This document shows positions 16,691-25,340 of a DNA stretch of 64,000 nucleotides, in pieces (positions within the stretch are counted from its first letter, which is position 1; each line of letters begins with the position of its first letter). The position numbers were made by a program, and so were the translations under genes. This stretch comes from Amylibacter sp. GTDB lineage: Bacteria; Pseudomonadota; Alphaproteobacteria; Rhodobacterales; Rhodobacteraceae. The stretch is taken from the NCBI GenBank assembly GCA_021775355.1, contig JAJFHZ010000019.1:35509-99508 (forward strand), given 5' to 3'. Under the pieces are notes generated by a model. That model searched no databases. It saw only the letters and a list, made by a program, of their open reading frames with translations, and was not told the origin of the DNA.

Positions 16691-16804
16691 TCCAGCTTTT
16701 ACAAGCCGGATGCCTCTCACAGCCCCACGCCGAGACGGGGAACGTGGTTTTTAGGCCGAGGCCTTGGACAGCACCACATCATCCGGCCAAAAGTAAGCCG
16801 GACA
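16691..16804 (-). ncRNA. Structured leader upstream of the XRE gene, sharing a motif with 10859-10895
   Basis: On the minus strand, GTGGT (16773-16777) pairs with ACCAC (16744-16748) and encloses GTCCAAGGCCTCGGCCTAAA (within 16750-16769). The same loop occurs at 10869-10888 with one difference, there closed by TATGAC/GTCATA. Further helices flank it: GTCCGGC/GCCGGAT (16797-16803 with 16781-16787) and an 8-bp stem with a GTAA tetraloop (16691-16710). The motif ends 83 bases before the XRE ATG. A cis-regulatory leader is the favoured reading. A protein-coding reading of the plus strand (16643-16980) is not supported. Confidence 0.45.
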
Positions 16805-17168
16805 CAAATAATCCCAAAGCGTACTCAAAAAGCCGCCCAACGTCATTCTATGGGGGTGAGAGATTTCCCCACACAGGTGCACCTGCGATAAGATCAGTTA
16901 ACCGAAGGGGTGTGCGGAATGCAAGACGAGATAACAGGAACCCCAGCATCAAGGCTGCACCCAGCCTAGGGTGGACGTAAAACGCCTTGCTTTAAAATGC
17001 TATGATGCTTTGTCTTTTGTTAGAATAAAGCCCCAGATGACTGCTTTGAGCTTTTATACGGCGTTCGAAGCAAATCGTTTATAGTCCCCATAAAACGACA
17101 TTATATTGCGGAATTGTGATTTTTATTTAATGTTAATGATAGCCTAAAAATCATATGAGAGCATTCAC
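16805..17168. other. Non-coding interval before the Old Yellow Enzyme gene
   Basis: This stretch has short palindromes, notably CAGGTGCACCTG at 16875-16886 and CACCC/GGGTG arms around 16957-16972. From about 16982 the sequence becomes AT-rich and probably holds the promoter of the downstream oxidoreductase. I see no convincing gene, tRNA or terminator in it. Confidence 0.5.
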
Positions 17169-18371
17169 ATGCGACACCCAAAAACTTTATTCGATACAAT
17201 AAGCCTACCCTGCGGTGTAGTTCTGAAGAACAGAATTGCGAAATCGGCAATGTCGGATTCCTTGGGTGATGGCACTGGCCATCCGACTGACGAACAATTT
17301 AGACTTAATCAGCGATGGGCTGAAGGTGGGTTGGCAATATCTATCATCGGCGAGGTGCAGGGAACATCTGCCTATGCCGAGAAGCCCGGAAATTTAGTTC
17401 TTAACGCAAATTCTAACTTGGACAACTTTCGAAAGCTCGCCAAACAAGGGGGTGCAAACGGTACCCAACTCTGGCTTCAACTCGGCCATGCCGGTGCACT
17501 TTCCTATGAACCGACCAGTAAACCTAAGGGACCAAGTAAACTCAATTTTCCAAGTCTTCACTGTGAAGAGATGACACTTGAGGAAATCCAACAACTGCCA
17601 TCGGAGTTTGCAACGACAGCCCAATTAGCACAACAGGCTGGTTTTGGCGGTGTGCAAATTCACGCTGCACACGGCTTTCTGCTTAGCCAATTTCTGTCGC
17701 CGCTGTTCAATAATCGCCACGATGATTACGGTGGTGTAATTATCAATCGCATGCGGCTTTTGCTTGAAACAATCGAAGCAACACGCGTCGCTGTCGGGCC
17801 GAGTTTCCCAATCGCCGTGAAACTCAACTCCTCAGACCAGCTTGAAGGTGGGTTTAGCGAAGAAGACGCTCTAAAAGTTGTGGCTGCTCTAGATAGTTCT
17901 TCTATCGACTTGTTAGACATAAGTGGTGGAACCTATTTCCCCGGAGCGAAATCCGCTTCTGATGGCGCGGGTCGTGGCCCCTACTTCCTAGAATTTGCAA
18001 AGCGCGCTCGTGCCGTAACGACCAAACCTCTTATGCTTACGGGTGGATTTAAGACACGTGCGCAAGTCGAGGACGCTGTAGCCAGCGGGGCGGTCGATGT
18101 CGTTGGCCTTGCGCGTGCATTAGCAATTGAGCCTACACTTCCCAATCTCTGGTTAGCCAATCAGAAACCAGAACCTATTTTTCCTAGATTTTCAGAGACC
18201 CCAGAGGGTGGAATAACCGCTTGGTATACGATGCGGTTGACTGAAATCGGCGCTGACAAAGAAAGATTAAGTTCAAACAACCTCCAAGAAGCAATGCACG
18301 ACTATGAAGTTCGCGATCAAGTTCGAACGGAAATATGGTTACGTCACTTTACAAAAGATGCAAAAGGGTAA
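17169..18371 (+). CDS. NADH:flavin oxidoreductase, Old Yellow Enzyme family
   Basis: This 400-residue FMN-dependent TIM-barrel ene-reductase carries the family signature GVQIHAAHGFLLSQFLSP followed by FNNRHDDYGG, with the His-x-x-His substrate-binding pair. The C-terminal phosphate-binding region is LMLTGGFKTRAQVEDAVASGAVDVVGLARAL. It has no C-terminal Fe-S/dinucleotide extension, so it is the short class, reducing activated alkenes or similar compounds. Codon use looks less GC-biased at third positions than smc. With the AT-rich upstream region, acquisition is possible. Substrate is unknown. Confidence 0.88.
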   Translation: MRHPKTLFDTISLPCGVVLKNRIAKSAMSDSLGDGTGHPTDEQFRLNQRWAEGGLAISIIGEVQGTSAYAEKPGNLVLNANSNLDNFRKLAKQGGANGTQLWLQLGHAGALSYEPTSKPKGPSKLNFPSLHCEEMTLEEIQQLPSEFATTAQLAQQAGFGGVQIHAAHGFLLSQFLSPLFNNRHDDYGGVIINRMRLLLETIEATRVAVGPSFPIAVKLNSSDQLEGGFSEEDALKVVAALDSSSIDLLDISGGTYFPGAKSASDGAGRGPYFLEFAKRARAVTTKPLMLTGGFKTRAQVEDAVASGAVDVVGLARALAIEPTLPNLWLANQKPEPIFPRFSETPEGGITAWYTMRLTEIGADKERLSSNNLQEAMHDYEVRDQVRTEIWLRHFTKDAKG

Positions 18372-18448
18372 TCTTTAAATGTAATCCAACCCAAAGTCCG
18401 CTTCATCCGCATAGCAGTCATTATCTATAGCTATTGAATGATAACGGG

Positions 18449-21400
18449 CTAAGCCTCAACAACCATTTTCTCGGCCTCGACCAGATCAACGGAAACCAGT
18501 TGACTAACGCCTTGTTCGGCCATGGTCACACCATATAGACGATCCATCCGGGCCATGGTGATCGCGTGGTGGGTGATGATCATGAAACGGGTATCCGTGC
18601 GTTCCGTCATTTCATCCAACAAATCACAAAACCGCGTGACGTTGGCATCATCCAGTGGCGCATCGACCTCGTCCAGCACGCAGATCGGTGACGGATTGGC
18701 CAGAAACACGGCAAAGATCAGGGATAAGGCCGTCAAGGTTTGTTCACCGCCAGAAAGCAGGGACAGGGTTGACAGTTTCTTGCCGGGTGGCTGACACATC
18801 AGTTCCAGACCCGCTTCCAACGGGTCATCGCTTTCCACCAGAACCAGATTGGCCTCACCACCGCCAAACAGATGCGTAAACAAAATGCTGAAGTTCTTAT
18901 TCACCTGATCAAAAGCCGCCAACAAACGCTCGCGCCCTTCTTTGTTCAGGCTTGCAATGCCCGTGCGCAACTTCCTGATTGCCGCTTCCAGATCATCTTT
19001 TTCCTTGGCCAGCGCATCACGTTCCTCTGCAACCTCTTTAGCGTCTTCCTCAGCCCGCAAGTTTACTGCGCCCAAAGCATCGCGTTGACGGCGCAGGCGC
19101 ATCACATCATTTTCCACACGCGCGGCATCGGGCATTTTTTCGGGGTCAATATCAAGCTGTCCCAGCAGGCTTGCAGGATCGGTTTCCAGTTCCTCATGGA
19201 TACGATCAGCTGAGGTTGAAACCTGAATACGGGCGGCATCGGATACCGCATCGGCACGCGCACGCGCCTCACGCGCGGTTGACGCTTCACGTTCCGCTTC
19301 ACGTTCCGCGTTTTCAGCAATGCGCAAAGCCGTTTCCCCAACCGCCAATGCATCAGACGCTGCCTTTAACCGTTCTTCGGCCTTGCTGATCGCTTTTGAC
19401 AATTCTTCACGTTTTGCGGCAATTTCTTCAGGCGCGGATGTCGCCTGTTTCAATTCTTCTTCCGACGCCACCTTGCGTTCTTCCAATTCGGAAATACGCT
19501 TACCTGCCGTTTCCAAACGATACCGCCAACCGCTTGCCTCTTTGGTAATTTCCTGTTGGCGTCTTAGACGGGTTTCACCTTCACGGCGCACTTCGTCATA
19601 CAAAGACCGTTTGGTCAGCATGGTCATCCGTGCGGCTTCAACCTCAATCTTCAACGCTTCTATTTCACTGCGGGCCACATCCAGATCACCCAGATCGCGG
19701 ATGCCAAATTCAGCCTCTTTCAATCCGGTCCGCGCAGCCGTGGTTTCTTCTTCCAGACGCGCCTTGGCCAGTTGCAATGTTTCCAGTTTTCCAGACAGCA
19801 TATCGCGGTCGGCCTCGGCGCGGGACATTTGCCGTGTTGCATCCGTAGCTGCATCATCCGCCGCTTTGCGGTTGCGGCGTGCTTCATGATCCGCTTCCGT
19901 TGCCGCCTGCAATGTTGCATGTGCAAGATTGAAAGCGTCCCTTGCAGACGTAGCTTTTGTATCCGCCTGCGCATGGGTTTCTTTCAATGCAAGCAACCGG
20001 TTTTCCTGTTGCAACCGCAGGGCTGCTTCGGTGGGGGTGTCATCCGCACCTGCACGATAACCGTCCCAACGCCACAAATCACCTTCAACACTAACCAGCC
20101 GTTGACCGGGTTTCAGTTTGGTTTGCAACCCGGCACCGTCGGCCTGTGCCACAAGTCCGATCTGGCTTAAGCGGCGCGACAGCACATCGGGTGCCGTCAC
20201 ATAAGTCGCAAGACTTTCAGCCCCGTTCGGCAACGCCGCATTCGCCGCATAATCCGCCAAACGCGCCCAGCCGGAAACCCCGTCAGGCCCCACAATCGGG
20301 GCTTTCAGATCATCGGCCAATGCCGCACCCAGAGCCGCTTCATACCCTGCTTTTGCCCGCACCTCATCAATCAGTTGCGCACCCGTATCGCGATCTCGCG
20401 CAATAACCCGTTGCAAGGCTGCAACCTCTGCACCCAGTGCATTCGCCATGCCTTCGGCCTCTGACAATGCACCGCGCACGTCGCTTTCAGCTGCTTGCGC
20501 ATCCACGCGCTTGCGGTCCATGTCCTCCAGCAACTGTTCCGCACGTAAAGCGGCTTCATGGGTCACCGTATATTTTGTTTGCGCCTGTTCCAAACGCTCT
20601 TCGGCATTCTTCAAACCGTCTTGCGCCATAACGACCGATTGTGTCGCCGAGCCGCTTTGTTCTTCACGCTTGGTCAGATTGATCTGTGCCTCTTCCAGTT
20701 TCCGATGCGCGGATTGGTGACGGGCAGACAACCGCGCCACATCTTCGGATTGCTTATCAAGATTCGCTTCTTTTTCCTGCATAATTGCGGCAGCGTCACG
20801 GGCATCCTTATTCGATACGTCAACCTTTTCATCATGCCCAAGGGATGCTTTATCCAGTGCTTCCTTTTCCCAGTTCAACCGCTCGATGGTTTCGGTGGCA
20901 TCACGGTTTAGACCTTTTTCACGCTCAATATCATGGCCAAGCTGCTGGATACGCGATTGCAATGTCGCAATCGTCTGGCGCGCACGGTTTTCCTGATCGT
21001 TCAGCGTATCGTGTTCAACAACTAGCCTTTGGGCGATGGCCCCTGCAATCGCCTCTTCTTCGCGTAAGGGCGGTACTTTACCTTCTGCCAGTCCGCGCTG
21101 CTTGCCCGCCTCTAATGCCGTCGATTGTGCCACAGCTGCAAGTTTCGTGGCTTCAATCAGGCCCTGCTCGGCACCCAACCGCGCCCGTTCAGCCTCTTTC
21201 CAGCGACCATACAACAACAACCCTTCGGCATGACGCAACTGTTCGCCGATTTCACGGTAACGCGCGGCTTGCCGCGCTTGCCGCGCCAGTGTATTCAGCT
21301 GCGCCGTTAACTGTTCAACCACATCGTCAACACGCGCCAGATTGGTTTCTGCACCTTTTAACTTCAACTCGGCTTCATGACGGCGTTGATAAAGGCCAGA

Positions 21401-21910
21401 AATACCGGCAGCTTCTTCCAAAATACGCCGTCGCGCTTTCGGTTTCGCGTTGATCAGTTCCGAGATTTGCCCCTGACGCACCAAGGCAGGTGAATGTGCC
21501 CCTGTTGAAGCATCCGCAAACAGCATCTGCACATCACGTGCACGGGTTTCTTTACCGTTGGCCTTATAAGCCGACCCCACATCGCGGGTAATACGGCGCA
21601 CCACTTCCAGACTGTCCGCATCATTAAACGCAGGCGGTGCCGTGCGGTCTTCGTTGCCCAGTAGCAAGGAAACTTCAGCATAGTTGCGTGCAGGTCTTGC
21701 TGAGGCACCTGCAAAGATCACATCATCCATACCACCACCGCGCATCGCAGTCGGTCGGTTTTCGCCCATCACCCAGCGCAGAGCCTCTAGCAAATTGGAT
21801 TTACCGCAACCATTTGGCCCAACAACACCCGTTAGCCCATCGGAAATAACCAGTTCCGTCGGGTCTACAAAACTTTTAAAGCCTGTCAGTCTGAGTTTGC
21901 TGAACTTCAC
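18449..21910 (-). CDS. smc: Chromosome segregation protein SMC
   Basis: SMC is the ATPase core of bacterial condensin. The 1153-residue protein has an N-terminal Walker A (GPNGCGKSN, 31-39), long coiled coils rich in Ala, Glu, Arg and Lys on both sides of a hinge near the middle (about 510-590), and a C-terminal ABC signature LSLLSGGEQTLTALSLIFA followed by Walker B ICVLDEVDAPLDD. The start is GTG at 21910. Length and architecture are normal. It is convergent with the Old Yellow Enzyme gene. Confidence 0.97.
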   Translation of the reverse strand: MKFSKLRLTGFKSFVDPTELVISDGLTGVVGPNGCGKSNLLEALRWVMGENRPTAMRGGGMDDVIFAGASARPARNYAEVSLLLGNEDRTAPPAFNDADSLEVVRRITRDVGSAYKANGKETRARDVQMLFADASTGAHSPALVRQGQISELINAKPKARRRILEEAAGISGLYQRRHEAELKLKGAETNLARVDDVVEQLTAQLNTLARQARQAARYREIGEQLRHAEGLLLYGRWKEAERARLGAEQGLIEATKLAAVAQSTALEAGKQRGLAEGKVPPLREEEAIAGAIAQRLVVEHDTLNDQENRARQTIATLQSRIQQLGHDIEREKGLNRDATETIERLNWEKEALDKASLGHDEKVDVSNKDARDAAAIMQEKEANLDKQSEDVARLSARHQSAHRKLEEAQINLTKREEQSGSATQSVVMAQDGLKNAEERLEQAQTKYTVTHEAALRAEQLLEDMDRKRVDAQAAESDVRGALSEAEGMANALGAEVAALQRVIARDRDTGAQLIDEVRAKAGYEAALGAALADDLKAPIVGPDGVSGWARLADYAANAALPNGAESLATYVTAPDVLSRRLSQIGLVAQADGAGLQTKLKPGQRLVSVEGDLWRWDGYRAGADDTPTEAALRLQQENRLLALKETHAQADTKATSARDAFNLAHATLQAATEADHEARRNRKAADDAATDATRQMSRAEADRDMLSGKLETLQLAKARLEEETTAARTGLKEAEFGIRDLGDLDVARSEIEALKIEVEAARMTMLTKRSLYDEVRREGETRLRRQQEITKEASGWRYRLETAGKRISELEERKVASEEELKQATSAPEEIAAKREELSKAISKAEERLKAASDALAVGETALRIAENAEREAEREASTAREARARADAVSDAARIQVSTSADRIHEELETDPASLLGQLDIDPEKMPDAARVENDVMRLRRQRDALGAVNLRAEEDAKEVAEERDALAKEKDDLEAAIRKLRTGIASLNKEGRERLLAAFDQVNKNFSILFTHLFGGGEANLVLVESDDPLEAGLELMCQPPGKKLSTLSLLSGGEQTLTALSLIFAVFLANPSPICVLDEVDAPLDDANVTRFCDLLDEMTERTDTRFMIITHHAITMARMDRLYGVTMAEQGVSQLVSVDLVEAEKMVVEA

Positions 21911-22109
21911 TGTCTGATCTGTTCCAAATGATTCCGTTAAGCCCCAAAATGTCGGCTAGACCCCCTGCGAGTCAACCAAAATACCCTCTATCTTGCGTAT
22001 TTAGACCAGTTATCCACAACATATTGGTATATTCTGTAAGTTTCTACCGTTTAGCAGCGCATTATTATGACGTAATTGTTCATATCCCGGTCGCAAACCC
22101 TCTTGACCA
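21911..22109. other. Intergenic interval between smc and the cobalamin riboswitch
   Basis: It contains the diverging promoters of smc and the cobalt block. A TATTATGACG stretch near 22063-22072 could be part of the riboswitch promoter. Nothing else is recognised. Confidence 0.35.
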
Positions 22110-22330
22110 ATGAGGTTTCCAAGGCCATTAACAAGGGGCATGGTTCCCCGCTAAGACGTCAAATGTCTGGGGATCAAATGGGAATGTGGACAGGGACGAC
22201 CCAAAAGGGGCCCGAAACCACAACCGCCCCCGCGACTGTATGTGGAGAGCGCCCGTCAACCACGCCACTGGTGGAAACATTGGGAAGGCAGACGGTGCGC
22301 AATGAACCACAAGTCAGGAAACCAGCCTTG
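22110..22330 (+). promoter_or_regulatory. Cobalamin riboswitch
   Basis: The conserved blocks of the adenosylcobalamin-sensing aptamer occur in order. These are an AGGTTTCC-type P1 arm (about 22113), an AATGGGAA block (22177-22184), CCGCCCCCGCGACTGTA (about 22224-22240), GCCACTG (22264-22270), GGGAAGGC (22282-22289), GACGGTG, and the B12 box GTCAGGAAACCAGCC (22313-22327). The hairpin CCGTC/GACGG just downstream (about 22348-22363) lies beside the AGGAG of cbtB and may be the expression platform, controlling translation. It precedes cbtB-cbtA, so cobalt uptake should be shut down when cobalamin is plentiful. Confidence 0.93.
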
Positions 22331-22378
22331 CGTGACCTTAACAAACGCCGTCGGGAGTGACGGTATAGGAGATTACTT

Positions 22379-22549
22379 ATGACAACGATTACACGAACAA
22401 CAACACGCGTAAATTCAAACACACTGGCAATTGCATTTACGGCTTTGTTGGGCCTTGGCATTATGATTTTCGCGGGCCACGTTCAGGCCTCTACATTGCA
22501 CGATGCGGCACATGACGTGCGTCACGCATCCGGCTTTCCCTGCCACTAA
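22379..22549 (+). CDS. cbtB: Cobalt transporter subunit CbtB
   Basis: This 56-residue protein has one membrane segment (about 16-34) and ends HDVRHASGFPCH, the CbtB signature with metal-binding His and Cys residues. CbtB is the small partner of CbtA in a predicted cobalt permease that often replaces CbiMNQO or NikR-type systems under cobalamin riboswitches. The ATG at 22379 follows AGGAG. The stop is three bases before the cbtA ATG, so the two are coupled. Confidence 0.92.
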   Translation: MTTITRTTTRVNSNTLAIAFTALLGLGIMIFAGHVQASTLHDAAHDVRHASGFPCH

Positions 22550-22552
22550 GAC

Positions 22553-23230
22553 ATGTTCACACGCATATTAACCAGCGCATTGTTCGCTGGTTTTGCAGCG
22601 GGGCTGATTGCCGCCGTGCTGCAACTTGTATTCGTGCAACCGGTTTTACTGCATGCTGAACTTTATGAAACCGGCGCCAAACTGCATTTCGGAACTGAGG
22701 GCAGTGTATCGCATGGCCCGGCTCTAACCTTCGACGCAATGCGCGATGGTCTAAGCATTCTGTTTTCGGCTTTGGTTTATACAGGTTACGGTTTAATGCT
22801 GATTGCCGCAATGGCACTGGCTGATGAACGTGGTGTGAAAATTACAACGCGCAAAGGTATCCTTTGGGGACTTGCAGGTTTTATCACGGTACATTTTGCG
22901 CCTGCGATCAGCCTGCCACCCGAAGTGCCCGGCAGCGCTGCGGCAGATGTTGCCACACGGCAAGTCTGGTGGTTTTCGACCATCGCAGTGACAGGTCTTT
23001 CCATGGCTTTGATCGCATTCGGACAAAACTGGAAAGCTTGGGGGGCAGCCATCGTGTTGCTTCTATTGCCTCATGTCATCGGCGCACCGCACCCGGATAC
23101 GTTCACAGGCACCACACCACCCGAGCTGGGCAGCCTGTTTGCATCGCGCGCTTTAGGTGTCGGTTTGGCCGCATGGGTTCTGCTTGGTCTGTTTGCCGCC
23201 TATTTCTGGCAACACGAAGGCAACGCTTAA
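22553..23230 (+). CDS. cbtA: Cobalt transporter subunit CbtA
   Basis: This 225-residue membrane protein has about five to six hydrophobic segments and family features such as FAAGLIAAVLQLVFVQPVLLHAELYE near the N-terminus, FITVHFAPAISLPPEVPGS in the middle and a PHVIGAPHPD block. CbtA is the permease subunit of the predicted CbtAB cobalt uptake system. Its position after cbtB and the cobalamin riboswitch supports a role in supplying cobalt for the cobNWO pathway encoded just downstream. Confidence 0.93.
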   Translation: MFTRILTSALFAGFAAGLIAAVLQLVFVQPVLLHAELYETGAKLHFGTEGSVSHGPALTFDAMRDGLSILFSALVYTGYGLMLIAAMALADERGVKITTRKGILWGLAGFITVHFAPAISLPPEVPGSAAADVATRQVWWFSTIAVTGLSMALIAFGQNWKAWGAAIVLLLLPHVIGAPHPDTFTGTTPPELGSLFASRALGVGLAAWVLLGLFAAYFWQHEGNA

Positions 23231-23295
23231 TCAAAACTGAATGGGTGCCTGATCTGGGCAGCCATCTTTTATCATCATAAACATTGAGTATTACC

Positions 23296-23784
23296 ATGCA
23301 AAAACCACTTGCACTTTTAATCATAGGTCTGTTTTTCGGAACAGGCATAGGCTTTTTGATTGCCGCGTCAAGCGGCGTCACACTGGATGGTCATGATCAC
23401 GGCCATAATGTTGCTGCTGAAACTACAATGGATCACGGTCATAACCACGACCAGATGATTGATCTGCCCGAAGGCACAGATGCACCGACCATTGAGATGG
23501 CCCTGTACGAAGACGCCGTTTCAGGATGGAACTTACAAATCATCACCACCAATTTCAGCTTTACCCCTGAAAACGTAAATCAGGAAAACAAAGCGGGTGA
23601 GGGCCATGCGCATATCTATGTGAACGGTGAAAAACTGGCGCGTCTGTATTCGCCGTGGATGCATATCGGCAAACTGCCTGCCGGGCAGATCACTGTATCC
23701 GCATCTTTGAACGCCAATGACCACAGTGCCTTAAGCGTTGGAAATAAACCGCTTAAGGCTGATGTGGTTATGCAGATACAATGA
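23296..23784 (+). CDS. His-rich membrane-anchored protein of the cobalt locus
   Basis: This 162-residue protein has an N-terminal membrane segment (PLALLIIGLFFGTGIGFLIAA). It is followed by a His-rich, presumably periplasmic stretch (DGHDHGHN...DHGHNHDQM) and a C-terminal beta-rich domain containing GEGHAHIYVNGEKLARLYSPWMH. The His clusters suggest binding of a divalent metal, and location directly after cbtBA suggests cobalt. I do not recognise a named family with certainty. The start at 23296 is chosen over a TTG four codons earlier. Its 3' end overlaps the convergent DUF1636 gene by 17 bases. Confidence 0.7.
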   Translation: MQKPLALLIIGLFFGTGIGFLIAASSGVTLDGHDHGHNVAAETTMDHGHNHDQMIDLPEGTDAPTIEMALYEDAVSGWNLQIITTNFSFTPENVNQENKAGEGHAHIYVNGEKLARLYSPWMHIGKLPAGQITVSASLNANDHSALSVGNKPLKADVVMQIQ

Positions 23785-24145
23785 CAGGGTCAGCTGGAAT
23801 ACGCCCTAACAGGCAATGGCGAAGCCGCCCACAAGGGCGCGCATCTTCGATCCAACCGTCTTTTGCTGCAATATATAGCTTGGCAAAGGCCAGAATATCC
23901 TGCTGGTCTTTGGCAGGATCAACACCTGAAAACATATATGCCGCCTTACCTTGCGCACGAAACGATATTGCCATGGGATTGGCGCATGCAGACATGCATT
24001 CATACGTCTCAATCTTGAAATCACGGATTGCAGCATCACTGGATTTTGCAAAAACAGCTTTCAGATCTACCGCCAACGCATCTCCTTTCGGGGCCGTTTC
24101 ATCGTCTTTGCGGCAGGTTGAGCAAATAAATACGGTATGGTGCAA
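23768..24145 (-). CDS. DUF1636 metal-binding protein
   Basis: The product begins HHTVFICSTCRKDDE and contains YECMSACANPMAISFRAQGKAAYMFSGVDP. These are the CxxC and C-x3-C cysteines of the DUF1636, thioredoxin-like ferredoxin-type family, often found beside cobalamin genes. The best start is TTG at 24145 after AAGAGA, giving about 125 residues; the frame is open to an ATG at 24211. It lies on the opposite strand to the cobalt block, divergent from cobW, so they may share a regulatory region. An iron-sulfur or other metal site is likely from the Cys pattern. Confidence 0.75.
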   Translation of the reverse strand: MHHTVFICSTCRKDDETAPKGDALAVDLKAVFAKSSDAAIRDFKIETYECMSACANPMAISFRAQGKAAYMFSGVDPAKDQQDILAFAKLYIAAKDGWIEDARPCGRLRHCLLGRIPADPVIVSA

Positions 24146-24281
24146 CGGCTTATCTCTTACGCTTATGATGGCAACTGTTAACCCACTAACCCACCTGCAA
24201 AGCACAGACAAGACGCTTGCTGATGACTCTGCACATTCGCTTCTTTATAACACACAAAATCTCTATGATCGGAACTGATTA

Positions 24282-25340
24282 ATGGCCCATAAAATACCCG
24301 CAACTGTTGTCACCGGTTTCTTAGGTGCCGGTAAAACCACCCTGATCCGCCACATGCTGCAAAATACAAGCGGCAAGCGTATTGCGCTGATCATAAACGA
24401 ATTCGGCGACCTTGGTGTGGACGGCGATATTCTGACAGGTTGCGGTGATGAAACCTGCACCGAAGACGATGTTGTAGAACTGTCCAACGGGTGTATTTGC
24501 TGTACCGTGGCGGATGAATTCATTCCGACCATCGAACAACTTCTGGCGCGCGACCCAAAGCCCGATCATATCGTGATAGAAACTTCCGGTCTGGCCTTGC
24601 CGCAACCCCTTGTGCAGGCATTCAACTGGCCCGACATTAAAACCAAAGTCACCGTTGACGGCGTGGTCACTGTGGTAGATGGCAAAGCCGTGTCCGAAGG
24701 CCGCTTTGCCCATTCGGTTGAAGCCGTGGATGCGCAACGTGCGCTGGATGAGAATTTTGACCACGAAACGCCCCTGTCGGAACTGTTTGAAGATCAAGTC
24801 GCTTGTGCCGATATGATCGTGGTGAACAAATCCGATCTTCTGGGTGAAGATGCTGCCAAAGAACTTGTCGCGAAATTGAAAGATGATAGCCGTACAGGCG
24901 TACAGGTGATCAGAACAACAATGGGTGCATTGCCTGTGGATGTGTTGCTGGGTCAGGGTATTGGGGCTGAAGATGATATGGGCGCACGCCACGCACATCA
25001 TCACCACCACCACGACGACCATGATGATGATCACGACGATCACCATGACCACGATCATGATGAATTCGAAAGCTTCGTTGTGGAACGTGATGAGATTACA
25101 AATGTAGCAGCGTTTACAACAAAAGTCGCAGACATCATCCGTGAATACGACATCCTGCGCCTGAAAGGTTTCGTCGCCGTGGCAGACAAACCCATGCGCC
25201 TGACGGTGCAGGCGGTTGGGCCGCGTATTGACAGCTATTTCGACAAACCGTTTGGCAGTGACCCACGCACCACACAACTGGTTGTGATCGGACAGGCGGG
25301 TCTGGATCAAGCGGCCATCACCAAAGCCCTGCAAGCGTGA
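24282..25340 (+). CDS. cobW: CobW-type GTPase metallochaperone
   Basis: CobW proteins are G3E GTPases that deliver a metal, here probably Co(II) to the CobNST cobaltochelatase. The 352-residue protein has Walker A GFLGAGKTTLI (12-22), the metal motif CICC (71-74), ETSGLALPQPL and NKSDLL. A long insert of about 25 residues made of His and Asp (236-261) is a probable cobalt store or sensor. The C-terminal CobW_C domain is present. It overlaps the next gene by 4 bases and precedes cobN. Confidence 0.93.
   Translation: MAHKIPATVVTGFLGAGKTTLIRHMLQNTSGKRIALIINEFGDLGVDGDILTGCGDETCTEDDVVELSNGCICCTVADEFIPTIEQLLARDPKPDHIVIETSGLALPQPLVQAFNWPDIKTKVTVDGVVTVVDGKAVSEGRFAHSVEAVDAQRALDENFDHETPLSELFEDQVACADMIVVNKSDLLGEDAAKELVAKLKDDSRTGVQVIRTTMGALPVDVLLGQGIGAEDDMGARHAHHHHHHDDHDDDHDDHHDHDHDEFESFVVERDEITNVAAFTTKVADIIREYDILRLKGFVAVADKPMRLTVQAVGPRIDSYFDKPFGSDPRTTQLVVIGQAGLDQAAITKALQA

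Noticed and set aside
16643..16980. Plus-strand ORFs of 78-82 residues upstream of the XRE gene
   Set aside because: They overlap the structured leader and lack ribosome binding sites; the regular composition (Pro, His, Arg, Lys) is not protein-like.
19261..19312. Short direct repeats (CGTTCCGCTTCA type)
   Set aside because: They encode Ala-Glu-Arg-Glu heptad-like repeats in the SMC coiled coil and are explained by the protein.
22076..22461. Short ORFs across the cobalamin riboswitch
   Set aside because: The region is fully explained by the aptamer blocks and the cbtB start.
24321..25334. 337-residue minus-strand ORF opposite cobW
   Set aside because: It is the antisense of the cobW gene, kept open by the His/Asp-rich codons; no ribosome binding site or family.
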